Positions 1 through 19,056 of a stretch of 64,000 nt of DNA are shown one piece after another. Both the position numbers and the translations under genes were made by a program. The notes under the pieces were generated by a model that made no database searches, was not told the DNA's origin, and saw only the letters and a list, made by a program, of their open reading frames with translations. The stretch spans positions 604,707-668,706 of the forward strand of contig NZ_AHMN02000004.1 in assembly GCF_000243695.2 (NCBI RefSeq), given 5' to 3'. Numbering within the stretch: the stretch's first letter is position 1; every line of letters starts with the position of its first letter. Source of the stretch: Leptospira kirschneri serovar Cynopteri str. 3522 CT (GTDB lineage: Bacteria; Spirochaetota; Leptospiria; Leptospirales; Leptospiraceae).

Positions 1-1358
1 TTTTGTTCCAGATAAAACTGATTCATCTTATCGATTCGATCTGCCGTATCTAAATTTTTCATTTTCTGATTTTCCGTCAGATTTCCAGTTTCTGTGGAAG
101 CAATCCTTGCCTCTTCAATAAATTTTCTGGACTGATTGACAATTTCCGAAATAGATTTGGCATTACTGGAAGTAAATTCTGCAAGTTTACTTACTTCATT
201 TGCGACCACTGCAAAACCTCTTCCGGCAATACCTGCCCTTGCAGCTTCAATCGAAGCGTTTAGAGCAAGCAAGTTGGTTTTATCTGCAATTTCACTCATA
301 ATTCTATTGATTTCGTCTACTTTGTTAAACGAATTCGAAATATCCATGAGATAAGACTTCGTTTTTTCTGCAGCGATCGTTACGTTCTCCATGTCTATTT
401 TATTTTCTTTGGCGAAAATAGCGAGAGCTTCGCTTAGGGAAGCGCTGCTTTTTAAGATTTCGTCTAACTTTTCTGAATTTCCAACAAGCTCGCTCAAACT
501 CAAATTCTGAGTTTCGATAGAATGTGTAGTGTTTGAAGAAGAAACGGAAAGTTCTTCGATCACTGCGTTGACTTCTTCGATAGCGGCGGCTTGAGATTCC
601 ATCTTTTCTCCGGTTCGATTGATAAATTCTGCGAACTTACGGATTGAAGATTCCAAATTTTCTGCTGAATTCTCCAATACCTCACGATCTTGAGTGAGTT
701 TCTTTAAGAGATGTTGAGAATCTTCGTAAAGTCTTGAACCTTCTGTAGTAAGTTTATCAAAAAGTTTCATCAAATGAAAGAGAATCACACTCGCCGTAAA
801 TACGAAAGTTACTTTAATGATCTGAACAGAAAAGATCAAACTACCTGGATTTTTACCTATTTCAGGATCTTCTGTGAGAATCATACCACCTTTCCAAGCC
901 ACAAAAACCGAAGTAATGATGCCTAACGCGGAAAAAACGCCAACTAGAAGTATGAATTTTTTTTCGCCTAAAAAAGACGAATAAAGCATGATGTAAAAAT
1001 AAATAAAGAATATAAGCATATTAGCGAGTATACCGGAAGATACTTCTGGTTCGATGGAACAGTCTACCATGAGAGTTAAAGAAAGAATGTTAACATCAAA
1101 AAGAACTAACGTTTTTTGAAATCGAACCCCTACTTTACCCGCTCGATGAAGAATAAATTCTAAAAGACAATAAAGTCCCATTAAAGTTGTACCAGCTACG
1201 TGTGCGATCACTTGAGTGGGGTGATTCGTTTTAGAAACACTGATCAATGTAAGAGAAAAAAGAATGACCAATCCGAAACGAATTCGGTTGATAACTACGG
1301 CACCTTCTTTCCAAATCTGATGGATGGAAGATTTTTCGGATTGGATTGGATTCTGCAT
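1..1358 (-). CDS. Methyl-accepting chemotaxis protein, C-terminus cut by window edge
   Basis: This is a membrane chemoreceptor that would signal through CheW/CheA to the flagellar motors. Reading the minus strand from ATG at 1358, the first ~195 residues contain about six hydrophobic segments with no obvious extracellular sensor domain. A long helical region follows. The highly conserved MCP hairpin tip ([21 protein letters not shown], then [11 protein letters not shown]) lies near residues 350-390. The frame stays open to base 1, so the last part of the signalling domain lies outside the window. The six-TM, sensor-poor architecture is common among Leptospira receptors, which is family knowledge. 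The ligand is unknown. An overlapping plus-strand frame at 1200-1505 is a shadow. Confidence 0.93.
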   Translation of the reverse strand, partial: MQNPIQSEKSSIHQIWKEGAVVINRIRFGLVILFSLTLISVSKTNHPTQVIAHVAGTTLMGLYCLLEFILHRAGKVGVRFQKTLVLFDVNILSLTLMVDCSIEPEVSSGILANMLIFFIYFYIMLYSSFLGEKKFILLVGVFSALGIITSVFVAWKGGMILTEDPEIGKNPGSLIFSVQIIKVTFVFTASVILFHLMKLFDKLTTEGSRLYEDSQHLLKKLTQDREVLENSAENLESSIRKFAEFINRTGEKMESQAAAIEEVNAVIEELSVSSSNTTHSIETQNLSLSELVGNSEKLDEILKSSASLSEALAIFAKENKIDMENVTIAAEKTKSYLMDISNSFNKVDEINRIMSEIADKTNLLALNASIEAARAGIAGRGFAVVANEVSKLAEFTSSNAKSISEIVNQSRKFIEEARIASTETGNLTENQKMKNLDTADRIDKMNQFYLEQ

Positions 1359-2407
1359 GAGAATACTCCTATGAAGAAGTTCATTTTGAAAGTGCGGATA
1401 AAAAAGAAAAGCAAAAACTTCGGAATAGAAAAATCGTATTTAGGTATCCATTGTAGAAAAGTAAATTCAAAGGATGTAATATTCTCAGTATTAAATAAAA
1501 AGTAAAAGGACATTTATCTTTTCCGGACGTTTCCCCGTTCTGAAAGAGTTTACAAGATTATAACGAAAAGATTTCTAACTTAAATTCGTAGCTGTATTTT
1601 TTTAAGTCAAAAATTATCTGAAACATTTGTTGTCTTTTACTCATCTAAACAGTGAAATTTATAATTTTAGAAATAAATATAATCTATAAAATAAGTTTTA
1701 AAAGTAATTACCAAAAACAGAAAAATATTTAAGTGAGAATTTATTTTAATTTGTAATGGTAAATTTTCTTTTTATACGATAGAAACAAATATTTTTCGAG
1801 AACGAAAAGCAATTTCATTTCTAAAAGTTTTTTATAAGCTTAAAATTCTAGTGGGTTAAAAATTCCTTATTTGTCATTCTTCTAAAATTTTGTATTTGTG
1901 TTTTATACAAAACCAAGTTTACATTTTAATTACAAAATCGATGATACTTATTCTGAACTTGTTTCAAAACTTAAAATGTGGATTCACTTCAAAAAGCCAA
2001 TAAATTCGGATTAAATGTAATTTTTCGAAAACTTCTACATCTTTGATAAAATGGATTGTTAATTTTAGATACGTCTGAGTAGTAAGTAAGTAAGTTTGAA
2101 ATAGAATACCCAAATCTTGCTTTTAAACTTGGGGTCTATCTCAAAATTAATGGTACTTTTATATAAGAATCAGTAGTACAAATTTATAAGATTTACTTGA
2201 CAAGAAATCTTAGATCATTAAGGAATGAGTGGAAAAATTTAGGAGAGAAAATTTTGAAGGGATCTATATAAAATCCAAAAGAAGCCCAATCAAATTTTTG
2301 CATAGAATCGCCGTTTGGCGACCATGATGAACAAAAATTAAAAATTTTATAGAGTAAAATTTTAAATTCTAAAACTTCAAAAGTTTCAAAAACAAATAAA
2401 GGAAAAA
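1359..2407. other. Long AT-rich gap without a recognisable gene
   Basis: About 1 kb lies between the divergent starts of the chemoreceptor and the SRPBCC protein. I see no convincing ORF. It holds a short AAGT tandem run near 2079-2094, just after a GTCTGAGTAGTA string at about 2070-2081. That string resembles the end of dispersed repeat R3 (see 35915 and 55517). A small hairpin TCGCC-GTTT-GGCGA lies near 2308. Nothing else is identifiable. Confidence 0.6.
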
Positions 2408-2911
2408 ATGATGAAAATATTATTTAGTTTATTAGGAACAATTTGTATTCTTGGTTTGGGATTTTTGGGTTTAGGGGTTTTTGCAAATCCAAAATTTGAA
2501 GGTAACATTTCGGGAACTGTAAATGCTCCTGTGGAAAAAGTATTTCAACATCTGTTGAATTTGGAAGAGATTCCAAAGTATAGACAAGAAGTCGTAGATG
2601 TGATTCTGGAAGGAAAAAACACGAAAGGATATCCGATTTGGAAAGAAGGAACGGATATGGGTGGATACATTCATTTCGAAATGACTGAAAGAGAAGAAAA
2701 CTCTCGAGTTCGAGTTGAAATGAAAGAAAGTAGCTTTGGGATGAAAGGATCTTGGGATTATAGATTACAACCTGACGGAGGCAAAACGAAAATTACGATT
2801 AACGAAGTTTCAGAAGTTTCTAGTATTCCAATTCGAGCGATTTTTATGATTGTTGGAAAAGATGCAAATCTCAAGAAGGAACTTGAAATCTTAAATACTG
2901 TCTTTCCTTAA
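2408..2911 (+). CDS. SRPBCC (START/polyketide-cyclase-like) domain protein with N-terminal membrane anchor
   Basis: This is a 167-residue protein. The first ~27 residues are a hydrophobic anchor or signal (SLLGTICILGLGFLGLGVFA). The rest reads like an SRPBCC lipid/hydrophobic-ligand fold: a beta strand GTVNAPVEKVFQHLLNLEEIP at about residues 37-57, followed by alternating strands and a C-terminal helix. The ATG at 2408 is preceded by AAAGGAAAA as ribosome-binding site; a second ATG follows immediately. The gene stands alone between two large AT-rich gaps. The fold call rests on the opening NAPVEKVFQ pattern and the length. The ligand and function cannot be read from the sequence. Confidence 0.75.
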   Translation: MMKILFSLLGTICILGLGFLGLGVFANPKFEGNISGTVNAPVEKVFQHLLNLEEIPKYRQEVVDVILEGKNTKGYPIWKEGTDMGGYIHFEMTEREENSRVRVEMKESSFGMKGSWDYRLQPDGGKTKITINEVSEVSSIPIRAIFMIVGKDANLKKELEILNTVFP

Positions 2912-3485
2912 AAGAGTTTTTATTTTATTGGAAATTTATCGTATTCGATTTGAGTTTAAGATTACATCCGAACCACGTTAAAAGTGCTTAGGAAATTCTG
3001 ATTCTAAAACAAAAATTCGCATCAAAGTATTTTTATATTATAAGGATCAGTTTATAAACTCAATTATTGAAAATGAATGTTTAAAAATCCGTAATGTGAC
3101 TTAATTTGTAGGAACTAACACAAATTAAAATTTCACAAAATGCCTACTCTTCTTTTCTGCTCGAGCTTTAGTATAAAGAAGCAAACTCTTATACATCTTA
3201 TCTTGAATGTTTCTATTATAAGATGTTTAAGTTGTTATAAATTCAATAATCCTGTTGCTTCCTCCCAAACATTATTTTTAGAGAAGGTCTTTCTATTTTT
3301 TCATATATGAACATGCATTTTTCTTTTTATAAATCTGAGATTTAGTTTTTTATTTAAATTGGATCGCTTAAATTAAATTTCAATTTATAAAATGGTTTTA
3401 TTATTGGCATACTTTTTGATTTCTTAAATATAAAATTTATACAAAAATAAATTGTCACTCAAGTTCCAATTTTACGAAACCAACC
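2912..3485. other. AT-rich gap upstream of the TonB-dependent receptor
   Basis: About 570 bases separate the SRPBCC gene from the receptor frame. I see no ORF and no Fur-box-like palindrome. A degraded unit of the R0 repeat (TTTGTAGGAACTAACA) is visible near 3109-3124. Any promoter for the receptor should lie here, but no confident -35/-10 pair stands out. Confidence 0.5.
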
Positions 3486-5996
<2,511 letters not shown>

Positions 5997-6022
5997 ACAA
6001 AGTTTAAGGAGATTTAAATTCA

Positions 6023-6583
6023 ATGAAAAAAATGATAAGGATAGTATTGGCGATCGTTTTGATATTCGCTAACTTATCTTTTTGTAAGCAGGAGGATAAT
6101 ATAAACGTAAATGAAATTCTTGGGTTTTTACTTTTAAAGAAAACTTCTGAAAGTGTGGGTGAAAGTTTGGGACTTACAATTGCGTTTAGTCATAGATTAA
6201 GAAGACCTAATGGAGAAATTTTTTCATGTAAGGAATATTCAACCGCTTATTTAGACAAAAGAGCGGAATGGGATGGAAGTATTGAAAGGTTTGCAAAGGA
6301 CCTCAAGGCTGGAATCAATTTAGATTTAGTAATTGATCGTGTAGATGGTCCTTGTTCGGTTCCAAATAAAGTAAGCGCTTGTATCTACGAAGGAGAAGGA
6401 GGAGTAAACTCTCCAATTCCTCATTCTTATTCCTATGCTGGAGAAAGGGAGTTTTGGGTTCCTACGATGCATTTTTACCAATTACCGGTTCAAACTGCAA
6501 AAGAAGCTTGTACGGATACTACAATCAATCGTGGAATTGCCTCAGAGTATAAATGTTACGCTCAAGGGCGATGTTGGGAATAA
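6023..6583 (+). CDS. Cysteine-rich lipoprotein, paralogue 1, next to TonB receptor
   Basis: This is a 186-residue putative lipoprotein. The signal peptide MKKMIRIVLAIVLIFANLSFC ends in a spirochaetal lipobox with Cys at about residue 21. The mature part has six cysteines at positions shared with the paralogue at 7033. Landmarks are GESLGLTIAFS, the sequence DGPC-VPNK-AC-YEG, YSYAGERE and a terminal CWE. AAGGAG at 6005-6010 precedes the ATG. It lies 26 bases after the receptor stop, so it is probably co-transcribed with it. Surface lipoproteins paired with TonB receptors often capture ligand; that role here is inference. I recognise no known domain. Confidence 0.82.
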   Translation: MKKMIRIVLAIVLIFANLSFCKQEDNINVNEILGFLLLKKTSESVGESLGLTIAFSHRLRRPNGEIFSCKEYSTAYLDKRAEWDGSIERFAKDLKAGINLDLVIDRVDGPCSVPNKVSACIYEGEGGVNSPIPHSYSYAGEREFWVPTMHFYQLPVQTAKEACTDTTINRGIASEYKCYAQGRCWE

Positions 6584-6619
6584 ATGTAATTTAAAATATT
6601 ATAATTTATTTATTATCAT

Positions 6620-6722
6620 TAGAGTTGTTGAAAAATGAATTCTTCATCCGTTTCTATTGTGTTGAAATAGACAATTGAAGCGGTTTTTTAAATCTGAACG
6701 GCGGAATTTTTCAACAACCCTG
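6620..6722 (+). mobile_element. R1 repeat, copy A (MITE-like, TA-flanked)
   Basis: A ~100-bp element starts T-TA-GAGTTGTTGAAAAATG and ends ATTTTTCAACAACCCTG. The two ends form an imperfect inverted repeat of about 15 bp. The left flank is TA; the right flank reads TG, one change from TA. Internally it shares TTTCTATT and CAATTGAAGC with the copies at 24935, 36178 and 41857. It encodes nothing. Confidence 0.72.
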
Positions 6723-7020
6723 CTTTAGATAATTGTGTGAATCGATTTTTCTTTGTATCAGAGATTTAATGTTGTGTGTATTGATATTCGAGTTTTTACG
6801 GGCCTCAAAAAAATAAAAACAAATTTTAAGATAATAAAAAATATTCTTTATGACAAGTTCACGTTAAATTAGAGCGAGTATATTATTTATTTGATAATAA
6901 GAATATTCTTTTTATTTAATTTTTAGAATTAGAGATTCAGTTCAAAAGATTAAAAAACCAGGAATTGGATTTTGAGGATTCATTATAAATTACAAAATAT
7001 AAGAATCAAATTTTAAAAAT
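6723..7020. repeat. Gap carrying a remnant of the receptor 3' end
   Basis: The gap between the two lipoprotein genes ends with a stretch at 6974-7002 that nearly matches the last ~29 bases of the TonB receptor gene (5968-5996): GGATTCATT, one change, then TAAATTACAAAATATAA. A CCAGGA also aligns a little upstream. A TTCACGTTAAAT string near 6857 matches an end motif of repeat R2. This indicates that the receptor-lipoprotein junction was duplicated and the extra receptor copy later lost. Confidence 0.6.
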
Positions 7021-7032
7021 ATGGAGAACACG

Positions 7033-7599
7033 ATGAAAAAAATAATGAAAATGGGAATCATCGTTTTGGTGATTTTTACATTATTACCTTTTTGTAAAAA
7101 TGAACCGAAACAGGATCTACACGATATACTTGGAATTTTGCTTTTAAAACAAAATTCACAGAGTGAAGGAGAAAGTTTAGGGCTTACGATTGCGTTTAGT
7201 ACTAGGTTTAAAAAGCCAAATGAAGAAATCCTTTCTTGCCATGAATGGACAAAGGCATTTTTAGATAAAAAAGCGCTTTGGAATCAATCTGCTCAAAATT
7301 TTGTAAAAAGAATGAAAGAAATATACGACTACGATATGGCTTACGATATTATAGACGGCCCTTGTGTAGTTCCCAATAAAGTAGCTGCTTGTAATTATGA
7401 AGGTTTTATGGGTATTAACGAACCAGTACCAAATGTATATTCCTATGCTGGAGAAAGAGAATACTTTGTGCCCATTTGGAACTCATATAATTTTGCTTTT
7501 GGAAATAGTAGTTCTGGAAAAGAGCTTTGTAATAATCTGCAGAGTTTTGGGCATGCAACTCATTATAAATGTTTTGCACCAGGACAGTGTTGGGAGTAA
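7033..7599 (+). CDS. Cysteine-rich lipoprotein, paralogue 2
   Basis: This is a paralogue of the 6023 lipoprotein, alignable from DILGILLLKQ through GESLGLTIAFS, DGPC-VPNK, YSYAGERE and the terminal CWE. The six mature cysteines are conserved. The lipobox is LPFC after a hydrophobic stretch MGIIVLVIFTL. I prefer ATG 7033 (MKKIMKMG) over ATG 7021 because GGAG at 7022-7025 is then a well-spaced ribosome-binding site. The gene is separated from paralogue 1 by ~430 bases containing repeat R1 and a receptor remnant, so it may have its own promoter. Function is unknown; an accessory role for the adjacent receptor is inferred. Confidence 0.82.
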   Translation: MKKIMKMGIIVLVIFTLLPFCKNEPKQDLHDILGILLLKQNSQSEGESLGLTIAFSTRFKKPNEEILSCHEWTKAFLDKKALWNQSAQNFVKRMKEIYDYDMAYDIIDGPCVVPNKVAACNYEGFMGINEPVPNVYSYAGEREYFVPIWNSYNFAFGNSSSGKELCNNLQSFGHATHYKCFAPGQCWE

Positions 7600-7811
7600 C
7601 TGGAAGATTCATTCTTGATAATTATTTAATTTTGAAACAATGTTTTAGGATCAATTTTGATTTATCATAGATAAGAAAGAAAGGGATTTCTTTTAAATGA
7701 TTTCAAAAAGCTAATTTGTTCGTTTTATCGTGAATTATCTGATTTCGTTAAACTATCAAATTGTATAAGAATTTGAGGAAATTCCTTTCTTTAAAAATTA
7801 TGAAGTAACGA

Positions 7812-9008
<1,197 letters not shown>

Positions 9009-9053
9009 AAAGATTTGATTGAAATAAGGAATTTTGAATCCTTCAAATCATTT

Positions 9054-10271
9054 TTAGGAAATAATTTTCAAAAATTTACCTTTTTTTCCCTGTCTTATTA
9101 AATATTCTTTTCCTTTTTGAATCGAAAGTTTTTCGTCAGTGATCTTGTCTTCAGAAAGATAAAGTCCCCCCGCTTTGATCAATCTTCTTCCTTCGGAAAC
9201 GGAAGGTAGAAAAGAAAGTTTACTTAATACCCAAACTAACAAAGGTTCTGGTGTTTCCGCAAAAAATTCGTCCCCTAATTTGATTTCTTTTACGTCATCC
9301 GGAACGGCTCTGGATTTAGGGTTGTGAATTTTTTTCCATTCCTGAATGGCCTCATCATTTTCAGAAGGAGATGAAAATTGATCCATGATCAATTTTGCAA
9401 GTTCTGTTTTCACTTCTTTGGGATGAAGTTCTTTTTTTGACATTCCATTCTTTCTATTTTCGATTTCAGACAACGGAAGATCGGTTAAAAGTTCAAAATA
9501 GTTCCACATTAGATCATCACTGATCGACATAAGTTTTCCGAACATATCAATTGGAGTTTCGGTGATCCCAACGTAATTTCCGAGAGACTTGGACATCTTT
9601 TTGGATCCGTCCAGTCCTACAAGTAACGGAAGAGTTAAAACACACTGCGCTTCTTTTCCATATTCTCTTTGTAAGTCTCTTCCCACGAGAAGATTAAATT
9701 TCTGATCGGTTCCGCCTAACTCTACGTCACATTCCATTGCAACGGAATCGTAACCTTGTACTAAAGGATATAAGAATTCTATCATAGAGATAGATTGGCC
9801 CGCTTTATAACGTTTACTAAAATCGTCTCTTTCGAGCATTCTAGCTACGTTATATTTAGAACTAAGAACCAAAACGTCTTCGAAATTCATTTTAGAACAC
9901 CAACTTGAGTTATAGACGATTTTAGTTTTAACCGGGTCTAAAACTTTAAAAACTTGGTTCTGATAAGTTTTTGAGTTTTCTAAAACTTCTTCTCTCGAAA
10001 GCCTTTTTCTAGTTTCTGATTTTCCGGTAGGATCTCCGATCATTGCGGTAAAGTCTCCTAGTAAAAAAGAAACCTCATGACCCAAGTCTTGGAAATGTTT
10101 TAATTTTTTAAGTTGAACAAAATGACCTAAATGAAGGTCGGGAGCGGTCGGATCAAAACCCGCTTTGATTTTAAGAGTTTTTTTCTTTTGAAGTTTGGAT
10201 TTTAATTCCTCTTCGCTAATCAGATCAACGGTGCCGCGACGGATGATTTCGATTTGTTTTTGAATGTCCAT
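9054..10271 (-). CDS. tyrS: Tyrosyl-tRNA synthetase
   Basis: This class I aminoacyl-tRNA synthetase charges tRNA-Tyr with tyrosine in the cytoplasm. The HIGH-type signature is [12 protein letters not shown] at residues 39-50. The KMSKS loop is KKMSKSLGN near residue 225. A C-terminal S4-like RNA-binding domain ([17 protein letters not shown]) ends the protein. The length of 405 residues fits bacterial TyrRS. It is transcribed divergently from glpD with under 100 bases between the two starts. Confidence 0.97.
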   Translation of the reverse strand: MDIQKQIEIIRRGTVDLISEEELKSKLQKKKTLKIKAGFDPTAPDLHLGHFVQLKKLKHFQDLGHEVSFLLGDFTAMIGDPTGKSETRKRLSREEVLENSKTYQNQVFKVLDPVKTKIVYNSSWCSKMNFEDVLVLSSKYNVARMLERDDFSKRYKAGQSISMIEFLYPLVQGYDSVAMECDVELGGTDQKFNLLVGRDLQREYGKEAQCVLTLPLLVGLDGSKKMSKSLGNYVGITETPIDMFGKLMSISDDLMWNYFELLTDLPLSEIENRKNGMSKKELHPKEVKTELAKLIMDQFSSPSENDEAIQEWKKIHNPKSRAVPDDVKEIKLGDEFFAETPEPLLVWVLSKLSFLPSVSEGRRLIKAGGLYLSEDKITDEKLSIQKGKEYLIRQGKKGKFLKIIS

Positions 10272-10322
10272 GAAAGAAAATCCGAATTGGATTGTGAAAT
10301 TTAATGCAAATTTGTAGGGGGG

Positions 10323-11956
<1,634 letters not shown>

Positions 11957-12035
11957 GATTAGATCATTTCAGGAAAAATTAGAATATTAGAAATATTTAA
12001 TTTTTTTGCGAAATTTAATATCGATTCCTAAATCG

Positions 12036-12377
12036 TTAAAAATAGCTTTCGATTAAGAAAAACCACAGAAGTGCCGTCCAGAACCAAAACATAGGAATAT
12101 ATAAAAAATATAATATTCCCTTCGACCATCCTCTTTTTTTAAAGGAATGAAATAGAATCGCACCGAAAATAAAACCTAAAGGCCATAATACGCTTGCGTA
12201 CATGGCTACAAGCCAGACGTTATCTCCGTGTAAAGAATCGGGGTGTGGAAACAAAGATTGTGAAATCGGAAATACCAAATAGTACAATCCAAATCCCATC
12301 ATCCCCATACTAAAAAATCCTATAAATTCAAAAAAGATAAAAGGGATAAAACCAAATTTAGTTAGAAATTGCCACAT
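12036..12377 (-). CDS. Small multi-pass membrane protein, unknown
   Basis: This is a 113-residue protein that I do not recognise. It is almost entirely hydrophobic: FGFIPFIFFEFIGFFSMGMMGFGLYYLVF, then VWLVAMYASVLWPLGFIFGAILF, then YFLYIPMFWFWTALLWFFLI give three to four likely TM helices, with a short basic loop SFKKRGWSKG. It lies between the convergent glpD and the upstream rpoD cluster, with a 135-base gap to the rpoD stop. The composition is far from random translation, which supports a real gene. Confidence 0.7.
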   Translation of the reverse strand: MWQFLTKFGFIPFIFFEFIGFFSMGMMGFGLYYLVFPISQSLFPHPDSLHGDNVWLVAMYASVLWPLGFIFGAILFHSFKKRGWSKGILYFLYIPMFWFWTALLWFFLIESYF

Positions 12378-12512
12378 AGTTACCTGATTCTAAATTTAAA
12401 TGGACCTGAAACTTTATGAAAAGAATTAGTTTTCTATTTTCTTTATATTGAATTTAAAACGAAGGGACGGAAATAGAAATTTTGAAAACAATTTTCAGTC
12501 CTTTTCGACAAA

Positions 12513-14270
<1,758 letters not shown>

Positions 14271-14286
14271 TCGAACCCCTCTAAAT

Positions 14287-16083
<1,797 letters not shown>

Positions 16084-16101
16084 AGGGGGCTCACTTAGTA
16101 T

Positions 16102-16548
<447 letters not shown>

Positions 16549-16597
16549 AGGTTTTTAGATTCGAGTCAATTGATTCCAAGTTTGACAAAGTCAGAGA

Positions 16598-16807
<210 letters not shown>

Positions 16808-16888
16808 TCGATTTTTAGGTTCCTTTGTTTTAATTGCAATTCTCCAAATGAACACTTGGAGACAAAATACGTGAAAAAATAACTATTA

Positions 16889-16907
16889 ATTTCTCGCGTA
16901 GAGAAAT
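16889..16907. promoter_or_regulatory. Small palindrome upstream of rpsU
   Basis: A perfect 7-bp inverted repeat ATTTCTC-GCGTA-GAGAAAT lies about 80 bases upstream of the rpsU start, in the region where the promoter of the macromolecular-synthesis cluster should be. It could be an operator or a leader hairpin. I could not place a confident -10/-35 pair. Confidence 0.3.
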
Positions 16908-16984
16908 AGATAGACAAGATACACGATACCAGAAAAAGGGAGGATTCTGTCAAGTTTTTTACGACAAAATTTCAAAAAGGCATT

Positions 16985-17197
16985 TTAGGCGGCAAAAAAT
17001 TCCGCTTTTTGAATCTCTGAAATTTCAATCTCTGCCACGATTCCGGATTTTCCATTTTTAATGACTACGTCTCCGTTCAATCTTCTGTTTTTATCCAGTT
17101 CAATTACGGTTCCGTTTTTAAGATGAAGTACGATGTCGATTCCTCTGTAATCAATGTATCGAGCCAGTGTTTTTTTGAACTTTTCCGTTTGATCCAT
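16985..17197 (-). CDS. Small hypothetical protein (70 aa)
   Basis: This is a 70-residue cytoplasmic protein of unknown function. After a short helical start (MDQTEKFKKTLARYIDYRG) it reads as a small beta-rich domain, DIVLHLKNGTVIELDKNRRL then GDVVIKNGKSGIVAEIEISEIQKAEF. A strong ribosome-binding site GGAGGA lies just upstream of the ATG (complement of about 17204-17209), which argues for a real gene. It is on the same strand as the rpsU cluster but ~180 bases upstream of rpsU. Confidence 0.7.
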   Translation of the reverse strand: MDQTEKFKKTLARYIDYRGIDIVLHLKNGTVIELDKNRRLNGDVVIKNGKSGIVAEIEISEIQKAEFFAA

Positions 17198-17419
17198 TCT
17201 TTCCTCCGAGAATTGCCTCGTGAAAATTTACGGTACAAACGTTCATTCTCTGAAGAATTTTTTATAAAAGATTCATTTTCTGTGTGATTTCAGATTAGAT
17301 AGAGTATTCAAAAATTGAGATTCATAAATTTCGCATTTTTGTGTTAGTCCCACATACTTGTTTTTTAGAAAAATGAGAATATTTTAATTCTAGATCGGTT
17401 ACACTTCGCTTAACAAATG

Positions 17420-17863
17420 TCAGGTACTTTTAAAAGAAACGAGCAATTGTTTCCAAATTGGTTCGATCGAATCGATCGGAGAATTCAGTTCCATAAATTG
17501 AATTTCGTAATCTATAATGAGATGGTTTACTTGAAATACTACTTCGTTGAATCTTCCTTGTACAACTTCGATTTTACAATCCGGAGACAAGGTAAGCATC
17601 GATCTAGAATTGACTACGTATAGTTTATCGTATGGACGAAGATGAGCTTGTATAATGAGTTTAAGCTCTTTTATGATTTCGCCGGACTTTTGTTCTCCTA
17701 AAAGTTTAAAATAAGAATATAAATCCTGAAAATAAAAATGAGTGATTACGATTTCATTACTCAAAGAATTTCGAATATCTCTAATAATCTGATCTGAAAA
17801 TTCCTCAAACGGATCTTCCGTAATTTTATACTTATGTGTGATCGGTTTGATTGAGGATTCCAT
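17420..17863 (-). CDS. Hypothetical protein, possible degenerate GGDEF-like fold
   Basis: This 147-residue protein has no signal or TM segment. An AAAGGAG ribosome-binding site precedes the ATG. A segment YFKLLGEQKSGEIIKELKLI, then RPYDKLYVVNSRSMLTL, is arranged like the middle of diguanylate cyclase domains (a helix, then R-x-D followed by a strand). The GG(D/E)EF signature and metal ligands are not present. The similarity is weak and read by eye. If correct it would be a non-catalytic signalling domain. Otherwise the function is unknown. Confidence 0.6.
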   Translation of the reverse strand: MESSIKPITHKYKITEDPFEEFSDQIIRDIRNSLSNEIVITHFYFQDLYSYFKLLGEQKSGEIIKELKLIIQAHLRPYDKLYVVNSRSMLTLSPDCKIEVVQGRFNEVVFQVNHLIIDYEIQFMELNSPIDSIEPIWKQLLVSFKST

Positions 17864-18027
17864 CAGAAACTAACTCCTTTCTTTCTTACAAATATCGGAT
17901 AAGAATCTTCTAAAAAATCGTAAGATTCTTTTGAGTTTTCATTTTCGGACTTTTTTACGAGATCTTTTCGCTTGAATTCACAGACCCACAAAAAAACTCT
18001 GTTGGAATCATTTTCTTAGAGGAATCT

Positions 18028-19056
18028 ATGTCTGTTCATCCTACACAAACATTGAGTCTTTCCCAGTATTTAATCGAGGAACAACTCAAATTACCCCAGG
18101 CTACCGGAGATTTTACCGCTTTGATGAGTCATTTGGTTTATGCGGCTAAAATTGTTTCCAGAGAGGTTCGAAAAGCGGGACTTTTAGAAAATATTTTAGG
18201 CTCGACGGAAACTGTCAACGTTCAAGGGGAAACTCAAATGAAATTGGACGAATACGCGGATAAGGTTTTTAATCATACACTGACTCGTTCGGGTCATCTT
18301 TGTATTTTAGGAAGTGAAGAACACGAAGAAACTGTTCCGGTTCCAAACGGGTATAAAATCGGCAAGTATACAATCGCAATCGATCCGTTAGACGGTTCTT
18401 CTAATATAGATGCAAACGTTTCTATCGGAACTATTTTTTCCGTTCATTTGAGAAAAAGCCCCGGTGGTACTCCGGGAACGTTAAGCGATCTTTTACAACA
18501 AGGTTCTGGACAAAGGGCCGCTGGTTACGTTTTATACGGATCTTCTACAATGCTCGTTCTTTGTACCGGCAAAGGAGTTTCCGGATTTACGTTAGACCCT
18601 TCTTGCGGTGAATTTATACTTTCTCATCCGGATATGCAGATCCCGGAAACGGGTGGAATCTATTCCATCAACGAAGGAAACTATAACTATTGGTCCGACG
18701 AAGTAAAAAATTATATCCGTGACATTAAATCGATTGAAGGAGGTAAAAAACCTCAATCAGGTAGATACATCGGTTCCTTAGTTGCAGATTTTCATAGGAA
18801 TCTTCTAAAAGGAGGAATCTTTCTCTATCCAAATGATACTAAGTCCACGAAATATCCGAACGGTAAATTAAGACTTCTTTATGAAGCGGCTCCTATGGCT
18901 TTTATCGCGGAACAGGCGGGTGGTATGGCTGTGACTGTTTATGGAGAACGAATTTTGGATCTTACTCCTAAAGAACTTCATGAACGTACGACTTTGGTTG
19001 TGGGAAGTAAAAAGGAAGTGGAACATTTCTTAAAGTTTGCTCCTAAAAAATCTTGA
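18028..19056 (+). CDS. fbp: Fructose-1,6-bisphosphatase, class I
   Basis: This enzyme hydrolyses fructose 1,6-bisphosphate to fructose 6-phosphate, the committed gluconeogenic step. The metal-binding motif DPLDGSSNIDANVSIGTIF is at about residues 118-136. The substrate-binding segment RYIGSLVADFHRNLLKGGIF and the C-terminal KLRLLYEAAPMAFIAEQAGG are typical. The length of 342 residues is normal. AGAGGA lies directly before ATG 18028. Gluconeogenesis is expected in Leptospira, which grow on fatty acids rather than sugars. Confidence 0.97.
   Translation: MSVHPTQTLSLSQYLIEEQLKLPQATGDFTALMSHLVYAAKIVSREVRKAGLLENILGSTETVNVQGETQMKLDEYADKVFNHTLTRSGHLCILGSEEHEETVPVPNGYKIGKYTIAIDPLDGSSNIDANVSIGTIFSVHLRKSPGGTPGTLSDLLQQGSGQRAAGYVLYGSSTMLVLCTGKGVSGFTLDPSCGEFILSHPDMQIPETGGIYSINEGNYNYWSDEVKNYIRDIKSIEGGKKPQSGRYIGSLVADFHRNLLKGGIFLYPNDTKSTKYPNGKLRLLYEAAPMAFIAEQAGGMAVTVYGERILDLTPKELHERTTLVVGSKKEVEHFLKFAPKKS

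Noticed and set aside
1200..1505. Plus-strand ORF of 101 codons over the chemoreceptor start
   Set aside because: It overlaps the conserved N-terminus of the chemoreceptor and encodes a basic, low-complexity product with no start signal.
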